DNA from: Nemophila menziesii
Taxonomy: Eukaryota > Streptophyta > Magnoliopsida > Boraginales > Hydrophyllaceae
Length of the DNA: 64,000 nt
Direction: 5' to 3'
NCBI GenBank assembly: GCA_029959085.1
Contig: JARWIR010000090.1
Location: 1,488,001-1,552,000, forward strand
How positions within the stretch are numbered: the first letter of the stretch is position 1; each line of letters starts with the position of its first letter. Shown piece by piece: positions 42,864 through 56,268 of the stretch. The translations under genes were made by a program, and so were the position numbers. The notes under the pieces were generated by a model. The model was not told the origin of the DNA. It made no database searches and saw nothing but the letters and a program-made list of their open reading frames with translations.

Positions 42864-43662
42864 ATGGTTCAAAAACAGCTTAATAAAGATCCGATTATTT
42901 TTTAGGAACATTATAAGAATCATAAATTATATAAACCTTCTATCAATGCTCAGATCTATACTTTTGGCTTTATAACAACACATGCATGTAATGATCTTGA
43001 ATACGGTTTAATTATTTATCAACATTCGTATAAGATCTATCCGCTAATCATTCATATTCACTGTTATAATTGTATAGAACAAGCTTTAAGAGTTACATTT
43101 AACAGAGATGCGGAAAAAGCTAGGTGTTTCTATACCTTAGTTACACAACTTCCGTTTTTTAACCTTTACGATGATATAAAATTGGTTTTATGCTTCAAAG
43201 AATTAACAAATATTTCTATGGATTTTTTGTATTTTTCTATATGATTAAACTTGAGTTAATTATGTTAACATATATGTTAAGTTAAGACACAATATAATGA
43301 TACATGATAAGCTAGTTTTTGAAAAGGAAACGTATAATAAGATAACGCAGACTAATTTGATTAGCTTAAATCATTTATATGGACAGATCTACAGAGAGAA
43401 TTGGATTGGTTATATGATTGAGATCCTTGACAGTTTGCAATATTTGAAGATAACTAATGCGATTAATGATATTGCATGTGATATTCTTGTTAGTATTAAC
43501 AAATTTCTTCCTGAATTAGTAAAATTTGAACTTTACAATATTAATATTAACTTTATCTGTGATAGTAATATTTTGATTTATTGCAGATATGCTCTTTCAA
43601 ATCCTTGTGGTTATTTTGGTTCTATGGAAAGAAGAGATTTATGGCTCTTAGAAGGCCATTAA
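42864..43662 (+). other. Unidentified open segments, origin unknown
   Basis: 42906-43244 is open for 112 codons (EHYKNHKLYKPSINAQIYTF... NCIEQALRVTFNRDAEKARC...), preceded in frame by MVQKQLNKDPIIF and a TAG. 43297-43662 is open for 121 codons (MIHDKLVFEKETYNKITQTN...). Both read like diverged protein-coding DNA rich in Ile and Tyr. I know no family for them; they may be one broken gene. Confidence 0.25.
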
Positions 43663-43889
43663 TTTGTGTTTGATGGATTCTATGGTGCTTCTCAGTATCT
43701 TTTTGTTGTTTCTCAGATGACCATCGATCTTATGGAAAAGATAACAATTAGTGTTTTTCACGCATATAACTTGATCATCACTCCTTTTTTTATATAGCTA
43801 GAACTATTGGGTTTATCAATGACAACCAGTTCAGGATTCTTGAGAACGAGCATGAGGAGAAGAGGAGAATGGAAGTATTGAGTATGAGG

Positions 43890-45426
43890 ATGAGAATATG
43901 AACTACATTTATGATGACGGCGAGGAGGAGGACACTAGCAAGGATAAGTCACAGAATGGAGGCGGAAACTCCTGTGGGAAAGCCGCGGAAGACATATGAC
44001 CGCCCTCTTCTGGAACTGTCAATGGATTTGAGCCCCTTTGACAACTTTGCATATCAGATCTTTGGCGGCTCGTTATCGTCCATCTATTGCAGTTTTTTGT
44101 TAAAGAATGTTGAGGGAGGCTGACTCTCTTGATATTGTTCAGCGCTTGGGTTTTGGAAACACTTTTTTTGTTAATCGCACCGGGAAAGCTTTTCAGTCCA
44201 GTGGCTTCATGGTTTTGTGGCAATCATACATCTCTCTCTTGGTTTCATTTAGTTGCGCTCATTTTGTAGTTCTAAAAATTAGTGAAAAATTGTTTTCTTA
44301 TTATATGGTTTGTATACACGCCCCTAATGACTTTAACGATAGGAAAAAAATATTGTATGAGATATCGGACTGGAGTAAAGACATAAACGAACCCTGTCTA
44401 ATCTTTGGAGACTTTAATGATATTCTAAATATTAATGAAAAAAGCAGCAATAATCAAGCTGACATAAATCATATCAACGAATTCAAAAACTTTACATATA
44501 GCAACTCCCTTGTAGGAATTCGTACTAATGGCTGCTTCTTTACTTGGTCTAACACGATGATTGGAGACAAACTTGTTAAAACAAGAATTGATAGGGAAAT
44601 GGCGTCTTATGAGTGGCTCGATCGATTTCCGAGAGCACAAGTGTTCGTCCCCCTGGGAATTAGTTCGGGTCATTCACCCCTTGTCTTGAATTTTGATTTG
44701 AATATGAAAGTCATCCAAAACAATTTAGATTTGAGTCTTATTGGCTTGATAACGAAGAATGTAGGAATGTAGTAAACAAAGGTTGGAATATTCAAAAAAT
44801 AATCCTCCTATTACTAATTACTTAAGGAAAAAGGGAAACACTACAAAAGAATTAAAAAAAATGGAGCAAGAAAACTTTCAAGAATTATGAAACACAAATT
44901 AGGGATTTTCAAGAAAGACTAATAGAGATCAATGAAGCGGCTCCAAGTGACAAAAACGCAGAAGAGGAGAAACAAATAAAAGAAAAAATTAATTTTGAAT
45001 ACATGAATAAACTTGTGAAGAAAAATATTGGGGTATATGGGGACAAGAATACAGAGTTTTTATTTTTTTCATCTAGCAACAATACAAAGAAGGATATTTA
45101 ATAGAGTAAATAGAATCGGGGATGAACAAGGAGAATGAAGGGAAGAAATGAGTGAGATAAAGGAACATTTTAAGAAATACTTTGAGAATCTCTTTCAAGA
45201 ACAACCAACAGCGCAAGGGAACATGGAGAAAGCAACACATCATATTAAGCCGAAAGTAAGTCAAGAGATGAATGACTTTCTAACTCAGGAACCGGCCATG
45301 GAGGAGGTGGAGAGGGTAGTGCACGATTTATCTTCATCAAAAGCATCCAGGCCAGATGCACTTAACGGTAAATTTTATAAAGAATTTTGGGACATTTTAA
45401 GATTAGATTTTTTTTTAACTTGTTAA
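43890..45426 (+). mobile_element. L1-type LINE fragment (endonuclease and start of RT), decayed
   Basis: Endonuclease domain read from ATG 43996: TALFWNCQWI, stop, APLTTLHIRSLAARYRPSIA, stop, READSLDIVQRLG, then YMVCIHAPNDFNDRKKILYE, CLIFGDFNDILN and the histidine motif SSGHSPLVLNFD. RT begins at 45148 (EVERVVHDLSSSKASRPDAL, FYKEFWD) but the copy stops before the RT catalytic centre. An acidic ORF1 tail (DDGEEEDTSKD) precedes it. Several stops and frameshifts show it is dead. The 3' half is missing, unlike the usual 5' truncation. Confidence 0.85.
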
Positions 45427-45520
45427 AGGTTTTTTTGCCAACAATATTAATTTAGAGAAAATAAATTATACACTTATACATTTTGATTTGTAGTAGTTTT
45501 TAATGATTTTATTGAGTATG

Positions 45521-47036
45521 TGGTGTGGCCTAAGGTGTGATAAAAAGATGATATAATTTAGATGCAAATAAACACCCTAAGCTAACACGGTACTGCAAGT
45601 ATTACAGATCGTATGCAAGTTTTAGTTAAATAATTAAGATTCGTTCCTCAAGGACTGACGAAAGTTAGAGAGAACTTATGCAAATTATCAAGTGCAAATA
45701 TGAAAGATAGAAAAGATAATACGCAGGAGAAAGAAAGAAAAATAGATTTTTATTTTGTTTTTAAATAAAGAAAACTAAACTAATAATTTAAAAGACGGAA
45801 AATTAAATAACAGAAAAGAAAAGAAGATAGTATGAAAGTTAGCTTGAGTAAATAGCATGCAATCCCCACTAGTTTTGCCGTTCTAAACATGTAAGGGTGA
45901 ATTATGTAGTATTTCAATAATCGGTTCCAATTCGCTATCGGTAGTTTCAAATAAGATTTACCTGTGTCAATAAGGCTTCTTAAGCAAACTTTTCCTATAA
46001 TTGGTAAATAGTCACAAGAACTAAACCATAGTGATTATCTAGTTAGGTTGGGTTGTCAGATCAAACCTTGTACTAGACGGTATGTGCTAAATATGTAATT
46101 AAACACCGTTGTCAATGGTGACCTAATTACTAGATGGTAATTCTATATGGACTAGGTTCCACAAGAACACGGAATATAAATCCAAACACATAAACAGAGA
46201 ATAAAAACAATAATTCAATTTAAAACATAGAATTCCCAAATTAGATAGATGTCAATCAAAACTAGGGTTCATAAATATATGCTAAAAACTCAAGCTAATA
46301 GAAATTTAGTTCATACAAAGAAAAGAAGAGAAAAGAATTACAAAATAAGAGGTTGAAGAAGACATATGGTGTTCTGCTCCTTCCTGACTTCTTCTCTTGT
46401 GTTGCAGCTTCCTCTTGGTCTTAAGGTCTGGACAAGGATGATTTAAGAGTGTTAAGAGGCTGTATTTATAGTGTATAGGTTGACCTAATTCGTTTCTTGG
46501 AGGAAAGGCCAAGTAATAGACTCCAAGCCCAACTCAAATTCGTAAGGAAATAAAGATAAACACTGCTGGACTGTTTTGGGCATATCTTTTTCGTTATTGG
46601 TCGGTTTGAGCTCCATAATATACCAAAAGAATCGTCACAGAATTATCTATGTCTCTATGAAAGGAATCTTCCAAAATCGGCTTCCTTGTAGGAGTAATTA
46701 CCACTTCTTTAGGCGTGTGCTGCAGAATCTCAAATTTAGGCAGCTTGTCCTTTTCCTAATTGAACTCTGTTTCCTTCTATCTCCAATTACCATGCATATC
46801 TCTTTCCATATCTTGTAGTCTTTGACTTGGACTCTAATTAATCTCCATAATTATCTTTAAAGCTTCACACTAAATAAACAATTAAACCCAATATGCTCTA
46901 AAATATTATGTTACTAAATCAAGACTCAAAATAGGAAAGTGCACTAAATTAAGCTCAAGTCGACCTCTAAACTAATAAATACGCCTAAAATGATGTCTCT
47001 GAAGTAGATTATATTATCACAAATGAGGAGACATCA
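45521..47036 (-). mobile_element. Solo LTR of the Athila-relative family, 1516 bp, 5-bp TSD
   Basis: Runs TGATGTCTCC to CCACACCA on the minus strand and aligns along its length with the LTRs at 24516 and 56269. Perfect flanking repeats GTATG lie at 45516-45520 and 47037-47041. TATAAATA lies at 46463-46470 (minus strand). The internal region was lost by LTR-LTR recombination. Confidence 0.95.
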
Positions 47037-47059
47037 GTATGAGTTAACTCGTAGTTGTT

Positions 47060-47545
47060 GAGCATTTTATGAAATTGTTTATACTTGGTAACAATATTGT
47101 TTATACTTGGTTATCGTTTGAATGCTCAGTAAATATTAGAAAAGTGTTTAGTATGCTAAGTAAGTTGTTATTTTAAATCATTAGTGTGTGAATGCTCAGA
47201 AACTATTTGAATGCTCAAAAACTGTTCATATGCTCAGTAACTCTTTGAATGCTCTGTAACTGTTTGATAATACTCAGTTAGTTGTTAGGTACTTGCCATG
47301 TATGCTCAGTAAGTTGTTACGTGTGATCATAGTAGTTTGAATGCTCAGAAACTGTTTGAATGCTCAAAAGATGTTTTAATGCTCAGTGGCTCTTTTAATG
47401 CTCTATAACTGTTTGATCATGCTCAGTAAGTTGTTAGGTACTTGTTATGTATGCTAACTGTAATCATAGTGTTTTGAATGCTTAGAAACTGTATAAATGC
47501 TCAATAACTCTTTGAATGTTCTGTAATTGTTTGATCATGTGATTC
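47060..47545. repeat. Minisatellite-like array of GAATGCTCAGTAACTG units
   Basis: About twenty imperfect copies of a 17-22-bp unit (TTTGAATGCTCAGTAACTGT), arranged in a longer ~140-bp order that includes TAAGTTGTTAGGTACTTG. Confidence 0.8.
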
Positions 47546-47900
47546 AAATTCCATCTAGCCAACCATTTTTCGTTTATCCTACTGGTACATGTCCATTAAT
47601 TCATGAATTGTTGCACCAACTTCTCAAGATATTGACACACCCTCGATAGTAATGGATCTTCCTCGGTTGGTGCTTAACGATAAGAATTTGTGGCTCCTCT
47701 ATTGGAGGCTGATTGTTCGGAAGATTTTGTTGAGGGAAATGTGTTATTTTCGTATGGTTATTCATTTTTCGCTATAGAGGGAGATCTTCCCCTGATGTTT
47801 GAAGCTACACTCTGCATGGCCTCATATTCCATTTGTCGTGAGAAATTTCTCACATATCTTGTTAGCATCATGTAGTTCGCAATGAAAATCAAACCTCGAT

Positions 47901-48381
47901 TCCCACAAACGGCACCAACTGACAGAGTATAACAACTCCACAAATAGTATTGTTTGTGTAGGAATGGAAGTGAATTACCTGAGAGCTTGTTGAGAGTGTT
48001 GTCAAGTGTTTTAAGATAGATGATGAATATACTGAAGCACTTCTCAGATATACTAAAGGATTTATTCAGTGAACCACTGATAATACCTGAACGAGACACT
48101 AAGTCAGGATCACAAGGATTTTGCTCCCGGTGGCACTCTGACACTCAATTTGGTATTACGACCAAGGATGTTCTTATGACCCATGGGAGATATGGAGGTT
48201 TTGACTATTTTTATGAAAAATCATTTTTAGAGTAATGAATAGTATGTAACCTTTTTGGGAGGTGTGCTTTACGTATTTATAAATAACATGGGAATGTGAT
48301 CCCTTTGTGTACCCTTGTCACTTTGGTTCATGGTGTTAATACATTCGATCATCGGGCATGTGTATGTTCATTATTGTGACA
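47901..48381 (-). mobile_element. LTR plus primer-site remnant of another Ty3 (Tat/Retand-like) element
   Basis: On the minus strand a ~462-bp segment (48381 to 47920) begins TGTCAC, ends CTGTCA, has a TATTTATAAATA box near 48280, and is followed at 47918-47901 by TGGTGCCGTTTGTGGGAA. That resembles the primer-site region of Tat-type plant elements. No gag or second LTR remains. The ORF at 47758-48144 runs across LTR and leader and is not a gene. Confidence 0.45.
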
Positions 48382-50578
48382 ACCAGTATTTACCCTCGGC
48401 TGAGGTATTTACCTTCGGCAAAAACTTTATTTTGGCTTACTATTCTTGATACTTTAATAGAGATGATCACTGATACAGTTGTTTCCACCCTTTGTAATGC
48501 CTACACATTCATCTTCAAATAAGTTACCATCTCAAATGGGAGAGGATGAATTTTAAGCTTCATGGATGATGTCATTTGCGAGACTTGTTCTTGAAATGAA
48601 TTTGCTAAAGACAATAATTGTTCTCCAAAACTTTAACGAATAGAATAGTTTGGTATATGGTAAGGCAATTGATCTTGATTTGAGAGGAGAATATTACTCT
48701 TCTAAAGTCATTTCATTAAAACATATACAACAAAATATTTATACAAAATATATATAAAATAGTTATTATTATTTTTTGACATATTTATGATGTGTTACTC
48801 AACCCAATTAAGTATGTCATTAATAACGTAACACAATATCAAAAAAATTGAGATGCTTGTGATTTAATAGGAAATGACTCTACTTGGCCCAACTTTAGTC
48901 TATTCATAGCCCAAAGGCCTTGGTAGTTTACTAAGAGTTCACAATTTCGAAGGGCTTACCTCGAATGAACTACTAGGGTTTTCATCCATTCTTATAAATA
49001 ATATAATATATTTTCTTTTCTCCCCTAAAATAAAAAACCCTACCCTTGCCGCTTTCGCTATACAATTCTCTGTGATTCTTCTATCCCTCATCTACTCAAT
49101 CCTTCTCATTCATATATATCTGATTTCATTATCTTACGGTTTATTAGATTTGAACACTAATATATCGGTAACTACTCAAGATTCTGACCATCTACCTTTC
49201 TTTTAATAAATTACATCGACGAATATTGTTTCGGCCATTTATGTTGATAAATCTGAAGTTCCAGTACATATCTTGATGGTATGATATGTAAAAATGGTAA
49301 TAGTATGTTATGGAAGCAGGTATGGTATTTATGGAAGTATTTTTATGTCAATATTCATTCATTTGAAATTTTATTTATAAATTTGAAGCCATAACATGTT
49401 GAATTTTTTTTACGATAAGTAAATCATACAATTATTTAAAAAAAATCCTCTTATAAAAGTATGTATGTTTAAGCTAAGTTCAAATTCATAACTTTCTTTA
49501 GTAAGGGATAATTTTAATTCTCTTAATGATAATGCCGGTAAATTGTTTTATCAAATTTTTAGAGGTATACATAGATTGCCTAAAAAACTTTGTAATGGGT
49601 AAAACCAAAACCAAAACCAAAACCAAAACCAAAACCAATTCTCATATTCATTCACCGTTGTTTCATGATATGTCGGTTTCACGATATATAGTGCACGAAA
49701 ACGAGTTTTTGTGTTCGTGTATAGTTTAATATAATGGGTTTAAGAAAATTTTGGGATATTTGAAGACATGTAAATGTACGCTTGAAAACGTCTTTCACCC
49801 TATTGCTTAAGTATACTTTTGTGTCGATTTTTTTTTATTATCCTTGAAATATTTTTAATATGCACTCATGTATCAACAAATTGTATTTTATTATGACATG
49901 ATGAAAAAAGTTTGGGTCAAATTTTTTTGGACAAGTAGTCCAATTATTTTCACTTGAATTGTACACTAGTAATAATATTTTATATCTTTACGTGCCATAT
50001 ATTTAATAAAATATTATTCTTCTGTTAAGGAGAAGGTCATTGATCATAGCATTTCAATCAGAGGTGTCCCATTTTGCAAATAATGCAGTAAGTAACACTA
50101 TTATTGACTCATATATATAATTTATAGAAAGTCGTATTTTTCATAGTTTTCATATTATATATATAACAGTTTTCTTCATCTCTACATTTTTTACTTTATT
50201 GAATAAATTTACTCACATCGGTTATTTACTAATAAAATGAAATTTAGTTATCTTACTAGGTTGAACCAGAATTGCGTTGAGCAAGTTTACATAAACCGAA
50301 ATGGTGGGAAATTTGGCAAACTCCAATTCTACTCGTCGTCCATCCTAGTTGAAATGTTGGACAAAGACGACCTCGTGGATTTTTGAATTGGTGAGAAGAC
50401 CATAAGGCTGAAGAAATATTCACCTCCTCCATCCAATGAAATCACAATTTTAAATTATTTTCTAGTAAATTTTGAATCTTGTTGAACTTTTGATGATATT
50501 GAAATATTAAACGTTTGATAATTTGAATAATGTGGTGTTCAATTTAGTTAAATCTTTATTTATGTATTTTTCCTATAT
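48382..50578. other. Intergenic stretch
   Basis: No supportable gene. 48960-49200 looks like a promoter/leader remnant (AACCCTACC box, pyrimidine-rich). 49601-49638 is a six-copy AAAACC microsatellite. 50264-50386 holds a short open segment (VYINRNGGKFGKLQFYSSS) of unknown origin. Confidence 0.45.
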
Positions 50579-50583
50579 TGCAT

Positions 50584-52131
50584 TGATGTCTCCTCATTTG
50601 TGATAGATTTATATTAGGATGAGACATCATTTTTAGTGATTTAGAAGTCATAATAGTCGATTTTCTTGAGAAATAGTGCACTTTCCTATTTTGAGTCTTG
50701 ATTTAGTAAAATAATATTTTTAGAGCATATTGGATTTAATTGTTAGTGTGTAGCTTTAAAGATAATTATGGAGATTAATTAGAGTCCAAGTCAAAGACTA
50801 CAAGATATGGAAAGAGTTTTGCATGGTAATTGGAGATAAGGAAACAAAAGCTAAAAATATGGAAAAGGAAAAGCTGCCTAAATCTGATTTTTTGCAGCAC
50901 ACGGCTAAAGAAGTGGTGATAACTCCAACAAGGAAGCCGATTTTGGTAAATTCCTTTCATAGGGACGTAGATAATTCGCTGAGGATTCTTTTGGTATAGT
51001 ATGGAGCAAAAACCGACCAATAACGAAGAAGATATGTTCAAAACAGTTCAGCAGAAATTATCTTTATTTCCATACGAATTTGAGTTGGGCTTGGAGTCCA
51101 CTACTTAACCTCTCCCTCAAGAAAACGAATTAGGTCTTCTAAACACCTATAAATACACCCTTATATCACTTGTAAAAGAACCCTAGCAATCCTTGCCTCA
51201 TAGAAATTAGTTCTTAAGATTTTATTCTTCCAGTTTATTGTAGAGAGCAAGATGATGTCTTTTGTAATTTCTTTTAGTTTATTTCCATCAGGTATGAACT
51301 AAACTCCCCATAGCTTGGGTTTTGCATAATGTATAATCTATGAATTCTAATTCTTCTATCTAAGTTTCTTTGGGAATTACATGTTTTAATTTGATATTAG
51401 CTACTTACTTTTATATTTGATTAATTATGTGTTTTGATTTAATGTATGTTTTCCTTGCTAGTGCACGAGTATAGGATTGCCTTAATAGTAGTTAGATGAT
51501 CACCTTAGCTGGGTGTTTAACTATTGAACCACCACATAACGTCTAGCGTCGATATTAGTTCTGACAAAACATGATTCTAACTAGATAGTCATTGGGGTTT
51601 GTTTTAATCACCAATTGATTGATGCGTTTGCTTAGGGCCTTGGTAGCGCTTGATAACCCTATTTGAAACCACGTCTTGGTTGTGCCGTAGCCCCCTTAGT
51701 CGCTCTCAAGGTCTAAGGTGTGGGAATTTAGAATCCTGACTAAGTATACCAAGAGCTAATATTCTCCCTTATAAACTAGATCTAATAGATAGAATTAGAA
51801 GGATTAGTGCATACTAGCAAAACCTAAGCTATATCTCTCATCTCATATTCTTCGTATTTACTTTATTGTCTTTTATTTTCCTAGTTTTAATTAGTTTAAT
51901 TCTTAATTTCGAAATTCTCCCTTTAATTTATTGTCTTTTAATTATTTACTTTTACTCGTTATTTCTACCCACGTGATTAACACACTTAAGTCCCTGAGAA
52001 TGAACTCAACTTACTAACTAAAACTTGCATACGTCCTGTAATACTTGCAGTACTGTGCCTGTCTAGGGTGAGAGTGCGTAGTTTTCTAGACTTTATTTTA
52101 TCTTATTTTTATCACACCCTAGGCGACACCA
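50584..52131 (+). mobile_element. Solo LTR of the Athila-relative family, 1548 bp, 5-bp TSD
   Basis: Begins with the 46-bp hairpin module TGATGTCTCC...GAGACATCA, has TATAAATA at 51148-51155, and ends CTAGGCGACACCA. Perfect repeats TGCAT flank it (50579-50583 and 52132-52136). Its second half diverges from the other LTRs, so it is a different subfamily. Confidence 0.93.
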
Positions 52132-52305
52132 TGCATAAATATTTATTTTTCTCGTGAAAGATTTGCTTTTATATTTGTAATTATATGATATTAATCGTTA
52201 TTTATCATCTCTATTTCTTTATTCAAAACTTTTCTCTCATCTTTCTCTACCTTATATATTTAATTTCAACTTTACATTTCCATAAGCTTCTCCTTCACGT
52301 TTTCA

Positions 52306-55300
52306 TTAACATAAAAAATTGTTCTCTTCAAATCTTCTTATTTTTGGTAAACATATTGTATCCCAGGCAACCTTAACACCTCCTTTAGTATCACGAGTTC
52401 CTTTCAACAGAAAAGCAGTAATTTTGCTCTGTATACCCTTAAAAATCTTCTTTGGGATGGCAAAAATACCAAACCAATAAGAAGTAATATTACTAAGCAC
52501 CATTTTTATCAGTTGTAATCTTCCAGCAAATGATAGATACTTTGAACTCCAATGTTCTATTTATTTAACCATTCTAGTAATGAGAGGTTTACAATCTTCT
52601 ATACTCAATCTCCCTGAGATCAGTGGGACCCCCAGATACTTCATAGGCAATTGGCCTTCAAGTATATGTAGTACATTCCACATTTATCTTTTAGTTGATT
52701 CTGTGCACCGTCCATAAAAGATATTACTCTTACTATCACTTATTTGCAGGCCTGATAATCTATAAAAAAAAGATCTAGTCCCTGCTTGATCAATAAAGCT
52801 GAATTTATGTTTGGTTTGAAAAACACCATTAGATTATCAGCAAACATGAGGTTGTTTAATTTCAGGTTCTTATATTGGGATGCCACTGAAAGTCTTTTTT
52901 TTATCACCAAACCTTTTTAAAAATTGTGTTAGAACCTCCATGCAGATTACAAAGAGGTAGGGAGATATAGGGTCTCCCTGTCTCAACCCTCTAGCCCCTA
53001 TAAAGAAGCCTTTTGGGGAGCCATTAATCATAATGCTATATGAAGTTGAAGTGAGGCACATCTTGACCCAATTTATGAATATTTATGGATAGTCAAAAGC
53101 TTCTAATAATCTGATCACAAATTCCCAATCTAGTGAATCATATGCTTTCATGAGATCTAACTTAAAGCACATCTTTCAGATATCTGAGATCTAGAATACC
53201 CTCTTACTAATTCTTGGACAATGAGAATATTTCCCCTAATATGCATGTCATGTACAAAAGCAGATTGATTATTTGAAATAAGTCCAAGAAGTGTTACCTT
53301 AAGCCCATTGGCTATAATTTTTTAGATACATTTGTACACCACATTGCAGCAAGCAATTGGTCTATAATATTTATCTGTTCCTGGGTTCTGGACTTTTTGG
53401 GATCAAGGTAATAGCAACTGAGTTCATTTCCTTAAGTTATGTACAATCCTTCATGGTACTTAATACTACCCTACGCACATTTGGCCCAGTAATATGCCAT
53501 GTTCTATTGAAAAAAGCTGATGTATATCTATCAGACCCCGGACATTTTGAATTATCAATTGAGAATAAGGCCCTCTTTATCTCATCCGCTGTAACAGGTT
53601 GGCATAGAATTTGTTTATGCTCTTTGTCAATTTTTTTACTACAGATGTCTTGAATAACAGGTTTCTCATAGGTTTCTTGTTCCCTCCTTTTTGTTCCCAA
53701 CAGGTTTGTATAATAGTTTACAAATTCTGAGGCTATTTCAGATTCATCAGTGGTAATTGAGCCATCTTATTTTGTAATATTTATGATACTATTCTGAGCT
53801 TTCCTGCCATTAACCCATTTCATTAATAGGCTGTGTTTAATTCCCCATCTGTAACCCATATTGCTCGAGTTGTCTTATGATAGATTCTTCTTTTAGTTTT
53901 TTAACTTGTAATTCCCCAAGCAATACGGTTTCTTCATTAAGGATGGTACTCGATTTATTACCCTGTGACCTGGTGTTTTTAATACTTACAAGTCTGTCTT
54001 GTAAATAGTCAATAGTATTTGAGGCATTTTTGAAGTACAAGTTGTTAAATTCTTTCAGTTTCTTTTTCTGGTGCTTGAGCTTCCTTGTGAGGTTGTACAT
54101 TGGAGTACCAGGAAACTGGGTCTTCCATGATTCTTCCACCAAGGGAATAAACTCTTTATGATCAAGTCAAGCATTATAGAATCTGAATGGTATATGGCCT
54201 TTACTTTTATTCTGGATTACTTGTAAATGTTGGCTACAATGGTGTAAGACCCCAGGAGGTTTTAATATTAATGATGTTTGATTAAACTTTGTGAGCCATG
54301 TAGAGTTGATCAAAGTCCTATCAATTCTTAGCTCTCATTTCATCCTCAGCTGCTCTATTGGTCCATGTGTATTTAGGACCATTGTACTTGAGATCTTTTA
54401 ATTCTAAATTCATCAATACACTTGATCATATCTTCTGACCTTTTTGTGAGAGTTACACAGTTAAGTCTTTCCTCAATGTTTGTGATCTCATTAAAATTAC
54501 CCTGAATTGTCCATGCTCCATTCTGAATTATCTTGTCCAGTCCCTAAGTGTGTTCCACAAATAATGTCTAGGGTTTTCATCATTTAATGCATACACAGGG
54601 GTAAAGTAAAACTCAGTATTTGTTTGAATATGATTCACTTTGCAAAGCACTGCTTGACCAGTCATAATTTAACACTGTCACATTGACCTTATTAGGGTTC
54701 CAACAGGTCCAAATCCTACCTTTGATATCATGTTGGTAATTAGTCACTACTTGCCATTTATTGAATGTTGAATTGATAACCTTACTAGACTTGTGTTGTT
54801 TGATTATTGTCTCCAAGAAACTGAAGTGCCAAACATCCTTATCTACTACCTGCTTCAAACAGTCAACTTGTTTAAACTTCTTATTCATGCCCCTTACATT
54901 CCATCTAACAATTATTGGAGGATGAGGGGTCAGGAGGCTTTAAAGCATCCACCTCAACATCCACATTAATTAACATGTCCACTGTTTCACTTATGATCTC
55001 ATGATTAAGAATACTGAAGCTATTATTTTATTTTCTAGGATAGTTGTATTTTCTTGTAGATACAGTAGTCCATTGTGGGCTTCCACATTTTGGGATTTTC
55101 TATCTGGTTCTGCTAATATTTTTGGGACCCAAACCTCTTTCATGTTTCTACATGTACTTTCAGAATGGCCCAGCTATTTGCATTTCTGACATAACACTGG
55201 CTTCCAAGTATACTCATCCAAAACTGTGTCTATACTACCATTTCCCATATCTAGATCAAAATCTTCAATAAGGCCTTTGTTCAAGTCCATTTCCACACAA

Positions 55301-56190
55301 ACCCTAGCATAACTTAATCTTGTGTGTGTTGTGGTGATTTCATCCATTTGTATTGGTTTTCCTAGTTCACTAGCCACTACACTAAGTCCCTCTTTTGACC
55401 ATAATTCCCCTGGTACTTTTCTGAGTTTTACCCATACTGGAACTTTGTCTAACTTGAATTTCTCAAAGTGTGTATTAGGCTTCTATTTTCTGAGAAGTAG
55501 TGGCCTATTGTTCACATGCCACAACTCTCCTAACACCTTGGAGCATGCTTCCTCAGTTTCAAACTTATACATAAAGAGCCCCTATTTTGAGGTACTGATG
55601 GTAACTTTACCATACTCCTTCCATTGAGTGTTGAACATGTTTTTAACCATACAAAATGGTTGGGTTTTTTCTAAGAATTGCCCAACTACACAATTTACCC
55701 ATGCTTTACATCCATCCTCTATTATTTTCTGTGATGGAGTAACCCAGATTCTGCCATTTATTACAGTTGGGGCCATATATTCTAGCTTGAAATTTTCCTT
55801 TATAGTCCCATCAAACATAGAACTCCATGACTATGCTAGCTAAACTCTCTAAGTATTTGCCTTAGTCTCTGGTGTTTTAATCGGATCCAAAACAGTTTGA
55901 GGAGGATGATGAACTTTTTTTGACTCCTCACTAGACACAGAAACTACAGTTTTACCTGTAGATAAGGGAAGAGGTGGATATTCAACCCTAGGTGAGTTGT
56001 TATTAACTTGTGGAAGCATAGATCTATTAATTGGTGCCGCAGATTTAGCCCCCACAACAGGTAAACTTTGTTTATTTATTGCAGAATTGTTCATACCAGC
56101 TGGGCTTTGAAAATTCCCAGATGTTTTTTCAGATCTATCTGTTGTACCTTACTAGCTCTTCCCCTTGTCGTGGATCTAGCGACTGAGAAG
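52306..56190 (-). mobile_element. L1-type LINE, minus strand, decayed, 3' end missing
   Basis: Reading leftward. ORF1 pieces with the DUF4283-type RNA-binding region lie at 55818-55582 (FKLEYMAPTVINGRIWVTPS...) and 55377-55174 (RLSYARVCVEMDLNKGLIED...), the latter ending CQKCK, the start of a zinc knuckle. Endonuclease is at 54888-54613 (IKGRIWTCWNPNKVNVTVLN). Then a coiled stretch at 54142-53837, and RT at 53700-53437 (SIDNSKCPGSDRYTSAFFNR) and 53061-52870 (ARGLRQGDPISPYLF). Frames change repeatedly, so it is inactive. It ends inside the region after RT without a poly(A) tail; the solo LTR at 50584 lies just beyond. Confidence 0.88.
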
Positions 56191-56268
56191 GATATTGCTA
56201 GAGATTAATGTAAGAAATGGAGAAAAGAAGAAGCGGAAAGAGAAATGGACCCAGAAAAAACAGAGTAG

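Noticed and set aside
50775..51041. ORFs at 50775-51041 (minus) and 46576-46818 (plus) that resemble each other
   Set aside because: Both are the same antisense stretch of two related solo LTRs; the similarity reflects LTR homology, not a protein gene.
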